From contig OZ005608.1 of assembly GCA_963930655.1 (NCBI GenBank), forward strand, positions 3,100,001-3,164,000: a stretch of 64,000 nucleotides of DNA, written 5' to 3'. The translations under genes and the position numbers were made by a program. The stretch is from Myrica gale. Its lineage: Eukaryota; Streptophyta; Magnoliopsida; Fagales; Myricaceae. A model generated the notes under the pieces. The model was given only the letters and a program-made list of their open reading frames with translations. It was not told the DNA's origin and searched no databases. Of this stretch, positions 50,242 to 62,684 are shown piece by piece (the stretch's first letter is position 1; every line of letters begins with the position of its first letter).

Positions 50242-51577
50242 ATGGTGAAATTAGCTTTTGGTAGCTTTGGAGACTCTTTATTTAGCTGAGTTCATATCCA
50301 CCCTTCTTTTCGTGTTTGCAGGCGTTGGGTTGGCCATTGCTTACAGTAAGTGCACAGTTCTATATTGAGGTTTTCTGGGGGTAAAAAAAAGGGACAAGGG
50401 GAGACTACAAGAGTATAGTTATGAAAATAGATACTTGAATTACCTATAATTTATTTTTCATTACTGTTCCGTTACTGTGGGTGGGTATCTAGGGAGATTA
50501 TGTATGTAATGGTGTAAAATTTATTAAAGAAGTCAAAATAAATTTGAATTTTTTTTTATAATTTTTTATTTGAATTGTATAGTATAAATTGAAAAGAGAT
50601 AGAAACAGTAAATAGACATTTTATTATATCTATTTCTTTTTAAATTGTACCATATTTAAGAAATTGTAAAATGTGAAGGGGAAAGACTTTTTAATTTTAA
50701 CGTGCTATAGCATGTATGTGACGAAGTTCATGGCTTGAAATTAGTTTCCACTTCTTTGAATGATTTAAACGGGTGTCTTTGATTTGTATAGATAAGCTTA
50801 CGTCGGATGTGGCCCTGGACCCCTCAGGCCTTGTAGCAATGGCCGTGGCCCATGCCTTTGCACTCTTCGTGGGGGTGTCCATCGCAGCCAACATCTCCGG
50901 TGGCCATTTGAACCCAGCTGTCACTTTGGGATTGGCAGTCGGAGGCAACATCACCATCCTAACTGGCGTTTTCTATTGGATCGCCCAGTGCCTGGGCTCC
51001 ATTGTTGCTTGCCTCCTCCTTCAGTTCTTCACTAATGGCGAGGTATATTTCCAACAAAAAATATATACTTTATTCCACAAAGTTGGTCACAAAATAAAAT
51101 AAAAATAATATAAGTGACGTTTTATGGCTCTTTAACTTATTCTTGATACACAGCATTTCAAATTATCTTCGATCAGTTTATTATAATCTTGGATTTGACA
51201 GACCATTCCAACCCCATGGAGTTGCGTCCGGAATGAGTGCAATTGAAGGCGTGGTCATGTAGATCGTCATAACCTTTGCACTGGTATACGCTGTCTGTGC
51301 CACGGCTGCCGACCCAAAAAAGGGCTCACTAGGCATAATTGCACCTATTGCAATTGGGTTCATTGTTGGAGCAAACATCCTAGCCGCTGGCCCATTTAGT
51401 GATGGGTCCATGAACCGAGCCCGCTCATTTGGGCCGGCCGTTGTTAGCGGAGACTTCTAAGAAAATTGGATCTACTGGGTTGGTCCACTTATTGGGGGAG
51501 GGTTAGCTGGGCTGGTTTACGGTGACGTTTTTATTGGGTCCTATGCGACAGTCCCAGCCTCTCAAGACTATGCCTAA
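50242..51577 (+). pseudogene. Tonoplast aquaporin (TIP2/delta-TIP type) pseudogene
   Basis: The three-exon TIP layout is recognisable: 50242-50345, 50792-51042 and about 51201-51577. It starts MVKLAFGSFGDS and has an intact middle exon with the first NPA box in [12 protein letters not shown]. The lesions are several. A deletion after codon 12 removes about nine codons of the first helix region and brings a TGA into frame at 50287. One extra C near 51211-51216 shifts the frame. In-frame stops lie at 51260 (TAG) and 51458 (TAA). The second NPA box is changed to NRA (CGA at 51416-51418). The remaining sequence runs to the expected terminal QDYA and stop. An intact relative would be a six-helix vacuolar membrane water channel; this copy cannot encode one. 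Confidence 0.93.
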
Positions 51578-52011
51578 AGAATGTTCCTTTTGCGAGTCTT
51601 TCTTCTGTCGTTTGGGACTAAGATTGAGGTTGTATATTTCCAGCCGAAGAAAGAGGTTGCGTGTTGTAATAAAATTGTAAACGCTGTGGCCATCAGATCT
51701 TTGGATTCCTTTATTGTAGGATTTTTGGTCCGTTTAAATTTTTCGCTAGCTCTCTTGTAGTGATTATGTTTGTACTGGGTGTTCTTTTTCGAATTTTAAT
51801 ATGCTATGTACTTTGTCTTAAAAAAAACCAGTAAACGATGCGTTTCATTTTTTGTTAACCTTTTGTATTTAACGTCTAACTTATTTTACCATCAAGTTAT
51901 CTCATATATATAAATTTTGTTTACGAAGGATATATAGTTCTAATGCATGTGCCTTTTCTTGCATGTTCTTATATCATGAAAAGCGATCCGGATAATGCTT
52001 TAAGGGCATTA

Positions 52012-52571
52012 GAGCATTATTAGCAGCTTATTCATATTTGGATCTCTACTTTAACCAAAAATTACACTTCTCTATTTTAACTATCAACTTTTTAAAAACA
52101 TCCACAGCAGCTTCTCTATTATAACCATCTACTTTTTACTATTCTATTAAAATATTATTTTTTTAAAAATTTCTCTAATATTTTTTTAGCATTTATATTT
52201 TTGAATATTCATTTTATAGTATCTTATCCTAAAAAATTGAATTTTTTAATTATTGTCTTTTTTTAATGGTCGGATTTTTTTTTAATTTGTCTTATCATAA
52301 TAGTGATAAATATTAAGAGAAATAAATATTATTATTTAAATATAGAAGAAAGGAGAAAAGAAAAAGAAAAGAGTTAAAAATACTATTATTTTAATATAGA
52401 GAAGTGAATAGTGGTTCTCTAAAAATAGAGAACCACTATTCATTTGTTAAAGTTTTTTGTTAACTTTTGTTAAAATAGATAAGCTGTAAAAGCCTTATTT
52501 TGAACTATTTGGTTAAATTGCTTCTCTATTCTAGCTAAAAAGCTAGAATAGAGAAGCTAGTAATAATGCTC
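52012..52571. mobile_element. Tourist/Harbinger-like MITE with internal perfect hairpins
   Basis: 560-bp AT-rich element bounded by GAGCATTATTA and its reverse complement TAATAATGCTC, flanked by TTA at 52009-52011 and 52572-52574. Inside the right half are two perfect hairpins: 52405-52442 (17-bp arms, 4-nt loop) and 52521-52556 (16-bp arms, 4-nt loop). The motif TTCTCTATT recurs throughout. It is non-coding. Confidence 0.8.
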
Positions 52572-53086
52572 TTAGGACACACAAAATAATACACATACTT
52601 AACTTTTCCTTGGGGATAATAGATATAGAGAGGATCAGTATTGTTCGGGTGAGGGACAATTCAAAAATCTCGGTACAGTATTCTGCTATTATGGTTTTAC
52701 AGTGAATTATTATTTCTTGAGTGAAATGAGAATATTACGTACGCTGCAATCTTTGATTATTAGTTCAGATCCTCAAACTGACATATCTAGAGAGCGGATC
52801 ACAGGGTGTTTAGTATTGATGATTGACGTAAGCGCACACGATGTGTCATTTGTTTTGAAATTGAAACTAGACAACGTAAGGGAAACACTTGGCCAGGGCC
52901 CACGAGGATGGATGTTTGTCCTCACCAACTCCCATATATATTATATAGGATCTAATCATTTCCAAGACCAATTTCAAATAATTGCATGAGATCGAACTCT
53001 AGAGGTTCGAAGAAGCCGCTTTAGGTTGAACTTAGAACCTACTCTAAGTAGCAATCTCATCAACTGTCCTCTTCTCTTCATTTATT

Positions 53087-53257
53087 GAGTGTGTTATGTA
53101 TTGTGAGGATTTTTTGTGTTTTGAGAATTTTTATGTGATGTCAACTTTATTGATATGCGTGTTGTAGTTATATTTATGTAGTGTGAAAAATTATGTTTGG
53201 TTGTAGAATCCTGAGGATTCAAAAAATCCTGAGGATTCTACCTAAACGAACATGCCC
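53087..53257 (-). mobile_element. MITE, copy B of the family seen at 35935-36113
   Basis: Reading the minus strand reproduces copy A almost base for base across the interior, including AATCCTCAGGATT, ATAAATATAACTACAACACG, AATAAAGTT and ATCCTCACAATACA. Its ends are GAGTGTGTT on the left and CGAACATGCCC on the right. The flanking triplet is ATT on each side, less typical than the TTA of copy A. Confidence 0.8.
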
Positions 53258-53756
53258 AATTTCTCCTTAACAAAAGCAGTAGGAAATATTTGCATATCCG
53301 AGCATATAGGTAACCCCATGACAATGTATTAAACCTAGCTAACGGACCTCTAAAATTTTCGTTAGCGATTAATTATGAAGTATGCAAAAGGTCTGGATTG
53401 AAATTGTAATTTTGACTACTATTATCTAAATCTATCATTTATCAGTTATAACTCCAAACTTTGATCAAGACCGGGAGTGGTACAAGTTTTCATAACTACT
53501 CTTCTTAATTTAAACTAAACAAATATTATTATTTCGTTGAGAAAAGGATTTTAATCTTAAACAAAGTGAACAGATAAATTACAAAGTTGTTAAGGTTCTT
53601 TCTATTTGCTTTCGAAATACGCAAGATTTTGAGATATCCCAAAACCGTATAGTAAGTCAAAATTAAAGGAAGCAGAGAATTTTTTAATGTACAAGGGTTT
53701 TTTTTTTTCAATCTTTGTGAGGCGAAATAATCTACGAGTTAAATAGGACGTAATAG

Positions 53757-53840
53757 GCACCCTAGAGGGATAGTCTAGTGGTAGGCCGCATGATTTGGCT
53801 TAGACCCCAGAGCTTTGCATGCCGGGGTTCAACTGTCAGA
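53757..53840 (+). repeat. Pol III box-like segment, possible SINE head
   Basis: TAGTCTAGTGG at 53771 fits a tRNA A box, and GGTTCAACTGT at 53826 approximates a B box at tRNA-like spacing. The stems of a tRNA cloverleaf do not form, so it is not a tRNA gene. A SINE head is possible, but neither a tail nor flanking duplications were found. Confidence 0.33.
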
Positions 53841-55024
53841 GTTCAACTTATACCCCTACTAGCTGCCGTACGATTGAAAAGCACACTACGTGGCTCCCAA
53901 AGAGGGCTCTACTAGTTTACTACGCGCTGTGGACTGGGTTGAAACGAGATGGAGCGTCCCCACCGTCCACAAAGGTTCATGCACGGCCTTTGGCTGGTCC
54001 AACTTTTTCAAACTACCAACCACCCAAAGTCACAGCGCGCTCAACCCACATTAGAAGACAGCCATTGTCAGTTTCTTATAGAAATTAGCGCTTGCTTGCA
54101 CGAGGGCAAGAAACCATCCCCCCTTATTCAGGACTATGTTTTCTTTTTGTTCCTTGAGTTAAACTTACATGAAATTTTCGAGCTTCGCGAATTCCGGGTT
54201 GTCTTTGGATCTTATTGGTTCCTTTAATGAGCTCCGACCTGAATTCATGGGAGTTCAAAGCAGTAGGTTTCGACGTGTGTTCGTGTAATCTATGGTGTCC
54301 GACTGTTGCTCATATATATATAGACTTCATAAGAAGGTTGTTACTTGTTGCAAAGGAGTATTTGTTTCTCATTTGAGAGGTTTTGAGCTATATATCAAGG
54401 TTAGTTAAGCAAGTTCCTTCTATTTAACTTCCTTTTACTGGCTTAGAAAAAAAAACCTCCTTTTACTGTACCTCAGGTTTTTGTTTGGAAATTCTGTCTT
54501 TGAGCATTTCGTAATAGAAGCTCCAAAGACCCATTTGATCAATCTCAATTGGATTTCGTCCCTTTTAACGGCTCGGATTCAAAATGTACTTGTTTTTCTA
54601 ATTATCGATGCACGGTTCCATTGGCATTTGGAACGAAGAACTTTGCTTCACAAAAGCACGACAAGTGCCCGTCAAAATATGGCTGACTTTCTGGTTCCTG
54701 CGAAGAACAGTATCTGACTGGTTTTTTTTTTGTCTTGATTCATTCTTACAACAATTTAATCAATATTTTTTCTGCTCGGAAAGAAAAATCAATACTTTTT
54801 CTGCTTGATGAGTCCTGCGTTCTCAACCTTTATATACTGAGCATTCGTACTTCTATAGTCAATGTGCTGAGCTCTGTTTCAATTGATGTCACAGGAAAAG
54901 TCGAAGTTGTCAAAGATTTGATAGGAGTGGAAGCCTATAGAAAGCACAAGGGAAGAACTGCTAGGAAAGAATAGCTTTCCAATTGATCACAACATTTGAA
55001 GCTTTCTTCAGATATAAAAAAAAT

Positions 55025-57076
55025 ATGGAAAGTGGGTTCCAATCAGCTTGGCGGAGTAGCTATTTACGTGCCCTAAAAAATGTAGAGGAAGATCAAGAGC
55101 TGAAAGTGACGTCATCGTTGCCTGTGATCCCTCAACCACAAACGCCACAAGAGCCTATGGAATTCTTGTCAAGGTCATGGAGCCTTTCGGCTTCAGAAAT
55201 TTCGAAGGCTCTTGCCGAAAAGCAGAAGCAGTTTTTCCTTGACAGGAATCCCAACACTTACCCCGAATCAGTAGTTGTACCAGACCTAGTAAGCTAACCC
55301 CACCATCTCTTTTCAGTTCCCTTCTTCATGGTTCTTACTTTGCCAAGGCATTAGAAGAATTAGGGGAAGAAATTTTCTTCAACAGTGAACATCACTGCAA
55401 ATATCCTTCACCTAGATCCATGGATGATGGTGCTTGTATATGTGGATAGTTTCTTCCCCCAGTGGCTAAGAAAAGAAGAAACTATTTTTTCCCGAACTTT
55501 TTTGCAGATTGACTAGCCGAGTTAGGTAGAGATAGATGCATAAAGTATATCGTAGATAGTATTGCTCAACTCTCATTTGTAAAGCGATCACTAATTTGTT
55601 CTTATGGTTCTGTTTCATTACAGGCAGTCAAGGTAACGAATTCTATTGTTGTTAGGAGGGCTGGGTCATTTGGAAAATGGTTCCACCACCACAAAGAATC
55701 TAGTATGAGCACTGTGAAGAAAGACAGGGCACGCGCAGAAAATGCTCATATGCATTCTGCTGTCACGGTCGCTGGACTGGCAGCAGCCTTGGCTGCCGTA
55801 GCTGCAGCAGAGAACTCCAGTGGCTCAGGAAAGAAAATGAGCATGGCTTTGGCATCTGCTACTGAACTCTTGGCATCCCATTGCATTGAATTGGCTGAAT
55901 TAGCTGGAGCTGAACATGATTATGTGGCTTCTGTTGTCAGATCAGCAGTTGATGTTCGAAGTCCGGGTGATCTAATGACTCTCACAGCTGCAGCTGCCAC
56001 AGGTATTTGCTCAGTCTCTATGCAAGATGTAATGAAAAGGGTCTCTGGAGAAGTATCATAAGCAACAATTTTTACAAACTGCTTTACAATTTACCTCCCT
56101 CCAGTTATATAGTAACTAAAGGCAAAAACATCACTTTTAGCTCTAAACTTTGATCAAAATGTAAAAAAAAAAATGTCTAAACTACCAAACCCATCACCTT
56201 TAGTCCCAAAACTATGCATAAACATTCTTCATGTTATAGGATTCGACGGTTGATATATGCAGAAAATAAATTACGTGACACAATATTGGTGGTTGGATCT
56301 TATAATATGATGAAAGTTGATGTCTTATATAGTTTTGTAGTTAAATGTGACAGCTTTGGTAGTTTGGGTTTTTGACATTTTGATGTAAATTTTCGAGCTT
56401 TCCAATAAATAATGTCGAAATACTTGTTTTGTGGGATAAATCTTTTTCGTCAATGAACATGTCGGATAATTCTGCCAAAACCAAAATAGAAAAGAAACCA
56501 AAAGAAATTAGAGTTGGTCCTGGAGTTTGATTTAGCCACAATGAATTTGTCATTGATAATGCTCTGCAATCTGCACCCTAGTATTATTTCTTGTAAAAGA
56601 TTAATAGAATGTTTAATTTGCTAAATTAGCTTTGCGAGGAGAAGCAGCTCTGAAGGCAAGATTGCCGAAAGAAGCAAAGAAGAATGCATCTATAAGTCCC
56701 TTTGCCAGAGGTATGACAGGGAATAGCTGGACTGCTGGTTTTCGTAATCGAATGGTGGAACAGAGTCCCCCTTTTGTCGGGGAGTTATTGCAAGTGACAC
56801 AAAAAGGTAAATATGCAATGAAAGTTTACCACTAGATGTTGAATCTCGCATGCTGTAGCACAAAAGCCATAATCTGGGGGAAACTCGAGTATGGATAGTG
56901 CTAGTTGCACAGTTTCATTTAATTTCCCTAATCATTATTTCTATTCCTTGCATAATCTTCTCATTCAAACATGTAAAGGAATGAGAAGTTAAAAGATCTT
57001 TTGACTGTACCATCTACAGAACCATTCATTATCTGATAACATTGAGCTTGGAACCATGAGTATTATGATCATTGTT

Positions 57077-57110
<34 letters not shown>

Positions 57111-58009
57111 CCCACCTTTCCTTTTATATTTTATTCAAATAATAAGAACCTGCATGTCTCCTTGACCATCCCACGGGGTACTCCTGTAGCCAGAGGGACG
57201 AAGCTAGAAAATAGTTTCTGGGTGGTGCCAAAATGAATAAAACGTACAAATTCTGCCAAAAAATATATAAAAAATACTGCTTTTTCTGCAGATTTTGGGG
57301 GGCTGGGACCCCCTCGCCCCTTGTTTTGTCCCTACTTTTAGTAATATAAGCAGTTATTGAAACACACTTCTGCTAATAGTTATTGCAACACACTTGCTTA
57401 TTGGAATTTACAGGTGTTTTACGTTGGAAGCACGTCTCCATCTACATCAACAAGAAATCCCAGGTACATAAATTAAACCAGAAGGAAAATGAGTAGAGTG
57501 TCTGATTGAAAAATTGCATTGGTTTTGCTCATTTATTTGTTCCTTATCATATCACTTCAATTTCAGGTCATAATTAAGCTCAAAAGCAAACATGTTGGAG
57601 GTGCCTTCTCCAAGAAGAATAAATGTAAGCATTTGCATTTCTCTATCACCAGCCATGTTTCTTGCTCTCACCAGTTGGCCTATCCTCTTCACAATATAGA
57701 ACTCTTTTCTTTTATTTCCTCCGTGTTTAGCAAGTGGATGTTCTGAATGTACTTTTTTCTGTATTATTAGGTGTTGTTTATGGGGTTTGTGATGAGACTG
57801 CAGCATGGCCGTATAGGAAAGAAAGGGAAATTTCTGACGAGATCTATTTCGGCCTCAAAACTGGACAAGGGTTTCTAGAATTCAAGTGCAAGAACAAGAT
57901 CCATAAGCAGAGATGGGTTGATGAAGTTCAGAATCTTCTTTGTCGAGTTGGCTGCATGGAAGCAACGGAGCGCTCTCTAGAATTTTTAAATATCGGTAAC
58001 AGTATATGA
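55025..58009 (+). CDS. VAN3-binding protein / FORKED-like (DUF828 + plant PH domain), 388 aa
   Basis: Six exons: 55025-55288, 55624-56002, 56630-56806, 57414-57463, 57567-57624, 57771-58009. They total 1167 nt, all phases matching. The N-terminal auxin-canalisation domain (DUF828) runs from about residue 45 to 215: [20 protein letters not shown], then [10 protein letters not shown], then the Ala-rich helical block [20 protein letters not shown] and [20 protein letters not shown]. The C-terminal plant PH-like domain spans about 265-375 ([34 protein letters not shown]). Relatives bind the ARF-GAP VAN3 and phosphoinositides at the trans-Golgi network and affect PIN trafficking and leaf vein patterning; transfer of this role is an inference. 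The start is the first ATG, and the protein is at the short end of the family. A TA microsatellite lies in intron 3. Confidence 0.92.
57081..57109. repeat. AT microsatellite in an intron
   Basis: About 14 AT units in intron 3 of the VAN3BP-like gene; likely length-polymorphic. Confidence 0.85.
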
Positions 58010-58957
58010 CATAATTTCTGTATATCAATGCAAGAGTAGGAAAGATAACTTTCGTGTCATACTCTATTTCAGGTGAGAAGAAATTGGTATCACATATACA
58101 TAGCAACATGCTATATTCTGGTCTTAATTTTGGTTCAGGACAATAATCGTAAATACCAGTTCTGGTTAAGAGTTTTGAGAGCAGGCTTTTGTAATTATAA
58201 TACAATGGAATGGAATTCTGATTGAACAAGTTAAATGAATGACTGTATATACCTATCACTTATCTATACCTGACCCCCTGGAAATAAGTTCTGCTGTCCT
58301 TGCGATTTAACAGTGTAATATCTTAGGTTACAGTTCAATTTATAGCATTCATGCAGCATCCTGGTAAGCAAATTCCCAGCAGTATCTGCCAAGATACTTT
58401 CTTTTGGTAAACGTAGTCTCCTAGCGGAGATCTTACATTAGGGATGTATATCCACAAGACAATCTCCAGACCAATTTGACAAAGGAATGACAATAAGGAA
58501 AAGAAAGATATTTCCTTTCACTTGCTTCCGATGAAACAAGGAAAAAAACGACTCAAGCCCATCAATGCACTCCTACTGATTTCCGTTTCATATGTGATAA
58601 TAACAATCGTTCTACTTTGCCTGCATGGCAGATAATTTTACATCTTAAATTTTTCTCCATAGAATGTTTCAAAAGAAAAAGAATTACGATGAGACAAATT
58701 ATGGATCCAGGACCATGGTCAAAATAATAGACTTCCACAAATTTCTTCTAATTTATGTTTGATTCAGAAATAAAACACAAATTAGAACAGTGTAAAATTG
58801 TGTTTGATTCAGAAATAATTTGTGTTTGTCTTGAATGGTGAACATGTTATTTCAATTCGGAAAATTGTGTTAAAACAGTGTAAAATGATACAAATGAAGA
58901 ACAGAATGAACATACAACTTCCAACACCTTCCAGCCAGTTTATGCCATTCTTTCCCC
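58010..58957. other. Convergent 3' region between VAN3BP-like and PURU genes
   Basis: Nearly 0.95 kb between opposing stop codons. It should hold both 3' UTRs. No gene or repeat with defined ends was seen. Confidence 0.55.
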
Positions 58958-61946
58958 TCAAAACACAACAGTCCTGTTTCGCTCATAAGGCAACACTCGC
59001 AGCTCACAGTATGATTTTATAGACTTTGTAAGGCATTGTTTCTCAAGGTTCTCTGATTTCTGCACAAAACTCTGCCTGTTATCCCTGTGGGAAACTCTCT
59101 CAACCTGCAAAGTGAAAGTATATGTGTTGTTTCTTGATTGGACCGATCCATCATAAAACTAAATTATAACGAGTGATTGTTACAGATAGAAACTATTAAC
59201 AGCCATATCGAGATGCCATGTATGATCCTGAAAGAAATGATAGCAATGATCTAAACTTGTATGTATAACCCCAAAATCAGCAGTTCTATTGTCTTATTAA
59301 AACTAACTATTCTTCCCTATTCTCATTAAAACAAACAGAGGTGATACACCCGAGGAATATCATGGACCTCCATGCATAATCTAGCATCCTCCACGCATAA
59401 TCTAGCACCCAAAAAACCCCTCAAGTTTAAGTCATTAGTCATCCAAAAATATCTTTATATTCCGGCTAGGACACATGTCATGTCTAAAACATGCACAAAC
59501 AAGTCTGTATTTCTGTGGCATAAACCTTGATGATTCTCAAAGCTTCGACAACATGCAACACTGAAAAGGTGTAGGAGAGAGCTAATTGTTTTAAATGCTT
59601 TCACCCCACTTAAGCAACTTCTTCCTACTCATAGAGTATATGAAGGTAAAATTCAAACAGCAGGAGACAATTTTTGTAATCACCATCTGTTCAATAATAG
59701 GCCCCGTGTCAAGCTCTTCAGTCACAAAGTGACTCGTTGCACCAATCAATTTCACGCCTGCATCAAAAGCCTGCCAACATAATCTAGCAAATTAAACGTG
59801 AATAGGCAGTTAGGAAGGAAGCACAGAAATGATTGGAAGGTAACAAAATACATGACCAATTAAGAAGGCAGTGACTGAACCTGTTTAGATGGATTCCCAC
59901 CCTTGAATGATGGCAAAAGCCCATGGTGAATGTTTATTATATCCTTTCTATAGCTATTTAAGAAATTACCAGATAGTACCTGCAAATATACACAGAAGCT
60001 GTAAACTTCAAGTATTTTATTCGGCCTTTGGTTACATATCACAATGAGTTTTTTTTCCCTCCTCTCAGATTAATACGATGAGCACCAGCAAAAAAGCACA
60101 TAGAAGAAGAATACAACTGATAAAGCTAAGCATACACAGAAGTGAAGGCTGACAGTCGAACAGGGAAAACCACATTCTTCCAATATTACATGCAAATTAC
60201 CCATAGTAAGACTCATCTACCAAGAATTTGCATTACTAACTATAAAGTAGTACAATAGGCAACTGAGTGAGAGCCTAGAACCACAAAATTTGACTCACCT
60301 GCATGTACCTAGCAAGTACTAAAAAATCAGTGTTCTGAACCAGTGCCAAGATCTCCCCTTCTCTTTTGTTGTCTTTGGTTGTGCGCAGAAAATGATAAGG
60401 AATACCATGTCTTTCCAGAAAACGAATCACATGGGTGTTTGAACCTCTATCATGATTACTGTTGAGAGAAAATGCATTTTAAGACTGCATGCAAACATTA
60501 TTAAAATGAAAAAGGATAGACAAAGGATAGAAGTTTCAAATCTTCACCTTATTACACAAGTTATATCTACTGGAAGTCTTCCATCCTGCCATCCATGCAG
60601 CAAATCAACCAGGCAATGGTCCTGCAGCAAGATGCATACACCTTAAATATGTATAACGTAATTACAAACTCAATGTATGGGCAAAATAACAATATTTACC
60701 CGCTTTGAAGAGAGGACTGCAATTTTATATTTGGAGTCATGATCAGGCACCCTGATGACAGATCTCACAGCATTGAACATTTTTGACAGCTTAATAAAGT
60801 CTTCATCCATTTGCTCCCGTGGCCATTTCACAGGATCAAAAATAAACTCGCTGGCATGTCACACACGTATTAAGTAATAGGGGTTCAAATTAACCCATTG
60901 CCATGTTGCACATAATGAGCTATACCCATGGTTCATACAGATCAGATAGCCATCTACATTGAGCTTACTTGCCAAACAACATTGAATTCTAGTCATACAT
61001 TACTTGTGGGATCTCATCCAGTAACTTCTGGTACAAAACAAGGCAGTAAAAGCTAGCCATTTAACTACAAGAATCAAAACCAATTTTTGATGGAACACGT
61101 GCCAACTACATTCTCTTGATTCCACCCCAAAGTCCAGGAACTAGTTTAAAACATAACCAATACGGCCTAAATGAAAAAATTGATGTTTTTTTTTTTTCAT
61201 TTTCATTTCGGGCATTCTATCAAACAAGTTAACATACACGCACTACAGCAAACGGCTAAATAAAATCCGAAACGAACTAACGTCCAGTACCAAAAAAAAA
61301 AGATGGTACATTGGTAACACCGAGGAAAATGATCAAACAGACCCAGGAAAGTACCTTCTCGAATAGAACACGTGCTTGTTTTCAGGTACAAAAACATCGA
61401 CGCCGAGTATATTCCCTCCTCTGCTGGCTATACAATCCGACAGCTTCGCAACAATGCCGACATCATCCTATAACAGAACAAATTCAATTTCCATAAAAGA
61501 AGCTCTAAACTTAGCCATACAAAACGAACAGGAAAAACTATGGATAGTGTACGAGAAAAACCACTGGTTTCTCAATCATGCCCCGTTTGGCTGCCGATAA
61601 AACTATGAGAAAGATAAAGCAAAGTTAGGAATATGGAAGTTACGGTGGCAGTTGTGAGATGTAAGATTTTGTGGTTATTATTTTTTCCTCTACGATGTTG
61701 CATTTCCTGGTATTTTCTGAAATAAAAGGGCACCAGGGAAAATGCAGCGGAGGGAATTTTGAGAAAGAGAGAGTAAGAGACTAGAGAGGGGCATACAGGG
61801 CAATGGAAAACGTGGACTCCATGGATGAGAGAGGAAGAGGTTGAGGAAACGAGGGAGTCGCCCGGGAATCTGAAGGATTTGAAGGACCTGTTTGCCAATC
61901 CAAGAACTGGCGGGAGGCTCGCAGATGCTCTTCGCATCAGAGTCAT
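58958..61946 (-). CDS. PURU: 10-formyltetrahydrofolate deformylase, mitochondrial, 326 aa
   Basis: Eight exons, given 5' to 3' on the minus strand: 61946-61797, 61467-61355, 60850-60700, 60621-60548, 60458-60299, 59979-59881, 59770-59684, 59104-58958. They total 981 nt, all phases matching, the length expected for plant PURU. The enzyme hydrolyses 10-formyl-THF to THF and formate and supports photorespiratory glycine decarboxylation by preventing folate build-up. The N-terminal 35-40 residues are Arg/Ser-rich with no acidic residues, fitting a mitochondrial presequence. The ACT-type domain follows ([20 protein letters not shown], about 43-120). The formyl-transferase fold carries Asn232 and His234 in [10 protein letters not shown] and Asp270 in ELDTGPII; their 38-residue spacing matches the catalytic triad of GAR transformylase. 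Start: first in-frame ATG; a second ATG lies three codons later. Confidence 0.95.
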
Positions 61947-62684
61947 TCGCTCTATCACCTCTCTCTTTTGCAGGAATGGTGTTCCACTTCTCACCGACCC
62001 CCCAGAGCTGGGGCCTTACACCACAATTTGAAGCTTACGCTCCACTTACGCAATGTCGTTTTGCTGTATAGTGGGCGTTAATGCGGCCTGGCTCAACCCG
62101 GTTTGGACGGGCTCTTTATTGGTCCATTGAACTTAAGTATATATTCTTAGAGTATTAATTTATAACAGAATTCTTTATTCTGAATTGAGATTCTTTTCGA
62201 TTTATAAAATACATAAATTTTAAATATCATAAATATAAAGTTATACTATCCCTAATTAATATAAACAAGATTAATTATTATTAAATCTTTCTTTATCTAT
62301 TTATCTTCGAATTAAATTATTTAATTAAAATAAAGCTTTACATAACAAAAAGACCGCACCAAACTCTCTATTTTGAGACATCAGGCCGCTAATCAGGGCC
62401 TTGTTTTGGGGCCATGTAGAATATAGGCACATCGGCAGATGGGCTTATGTTGCGACCTACCCATGAGCTGGCTGGCAGCGAGTTCGGCCCCATTTTCTAA
62501 TGACTCAATAACAACTGACATGTCAAGTGCTGCCTCGGCTAGGGGGCGAAAACGCGGGCGTTCAAGAAAACCTCAGCGGAGCTCTCTCACAGGAGAGAGA
62601 AACCCAGATCTCTGTGTCAGTAAGCCTTTGCCTATTCCGTCTCCCTGCTGGAGCAAACGTTCCCTTCTAGCTTCCCAGTAAAAA
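61947..62684. promoter_or_regulatory. Divergent promoter between PURU and the 52-aa membrane protein gene
   Basis: 738 bp separate the two start codons. The middle (62140-62340) is AT-rich, flanked by GC-richer leaders. A TGGGCT site-II-like element lies at about 62440, on the side of the small gene; such elements are common at plant housekeeping and mitochondrial-protein genes. No clear TATA box is seen for either gene. The open frame at 62439-62681 lies in the probable 5' leader of the small gene. Confidence 0.5.

Larger units (their letters stand above)
51578..55024. other. Intergenic to the VAN3BP-like gene, with two MITEs and its probable 5' leader
   Basis: About 3.4 kb with no supportable protein gene. 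It contains a Tourist-like MITE (52012-52571), the second MITE copy (53087-53257) and a Pol III-box-like segment (about 53760-53840). The stretch nearest 55024 should carry the promoter and 5' UTR of the VAN3BP-like gene. The open frame at 52702-52989 lacks any recognisable domain. Confidence 0.5.

Noticed and set aside
50773-51102. Intact short aquaporin gene
   Set aside because: It is only the open middle exon of a TIP pseudogene whose first and third exons are disabled.
52702-52989. 95-aa plus-strand frame
   Set aside because: Partly lies in transposon-rich intergenic DNA, with no family resemblance and no splice partners that extend it.
53761-53835. Functional tRNA gene
   Set aside because: A- and B-box-like motifs are present, but acceptor and anticodon stems do not pair; kept only as a weak SINE-like segment.
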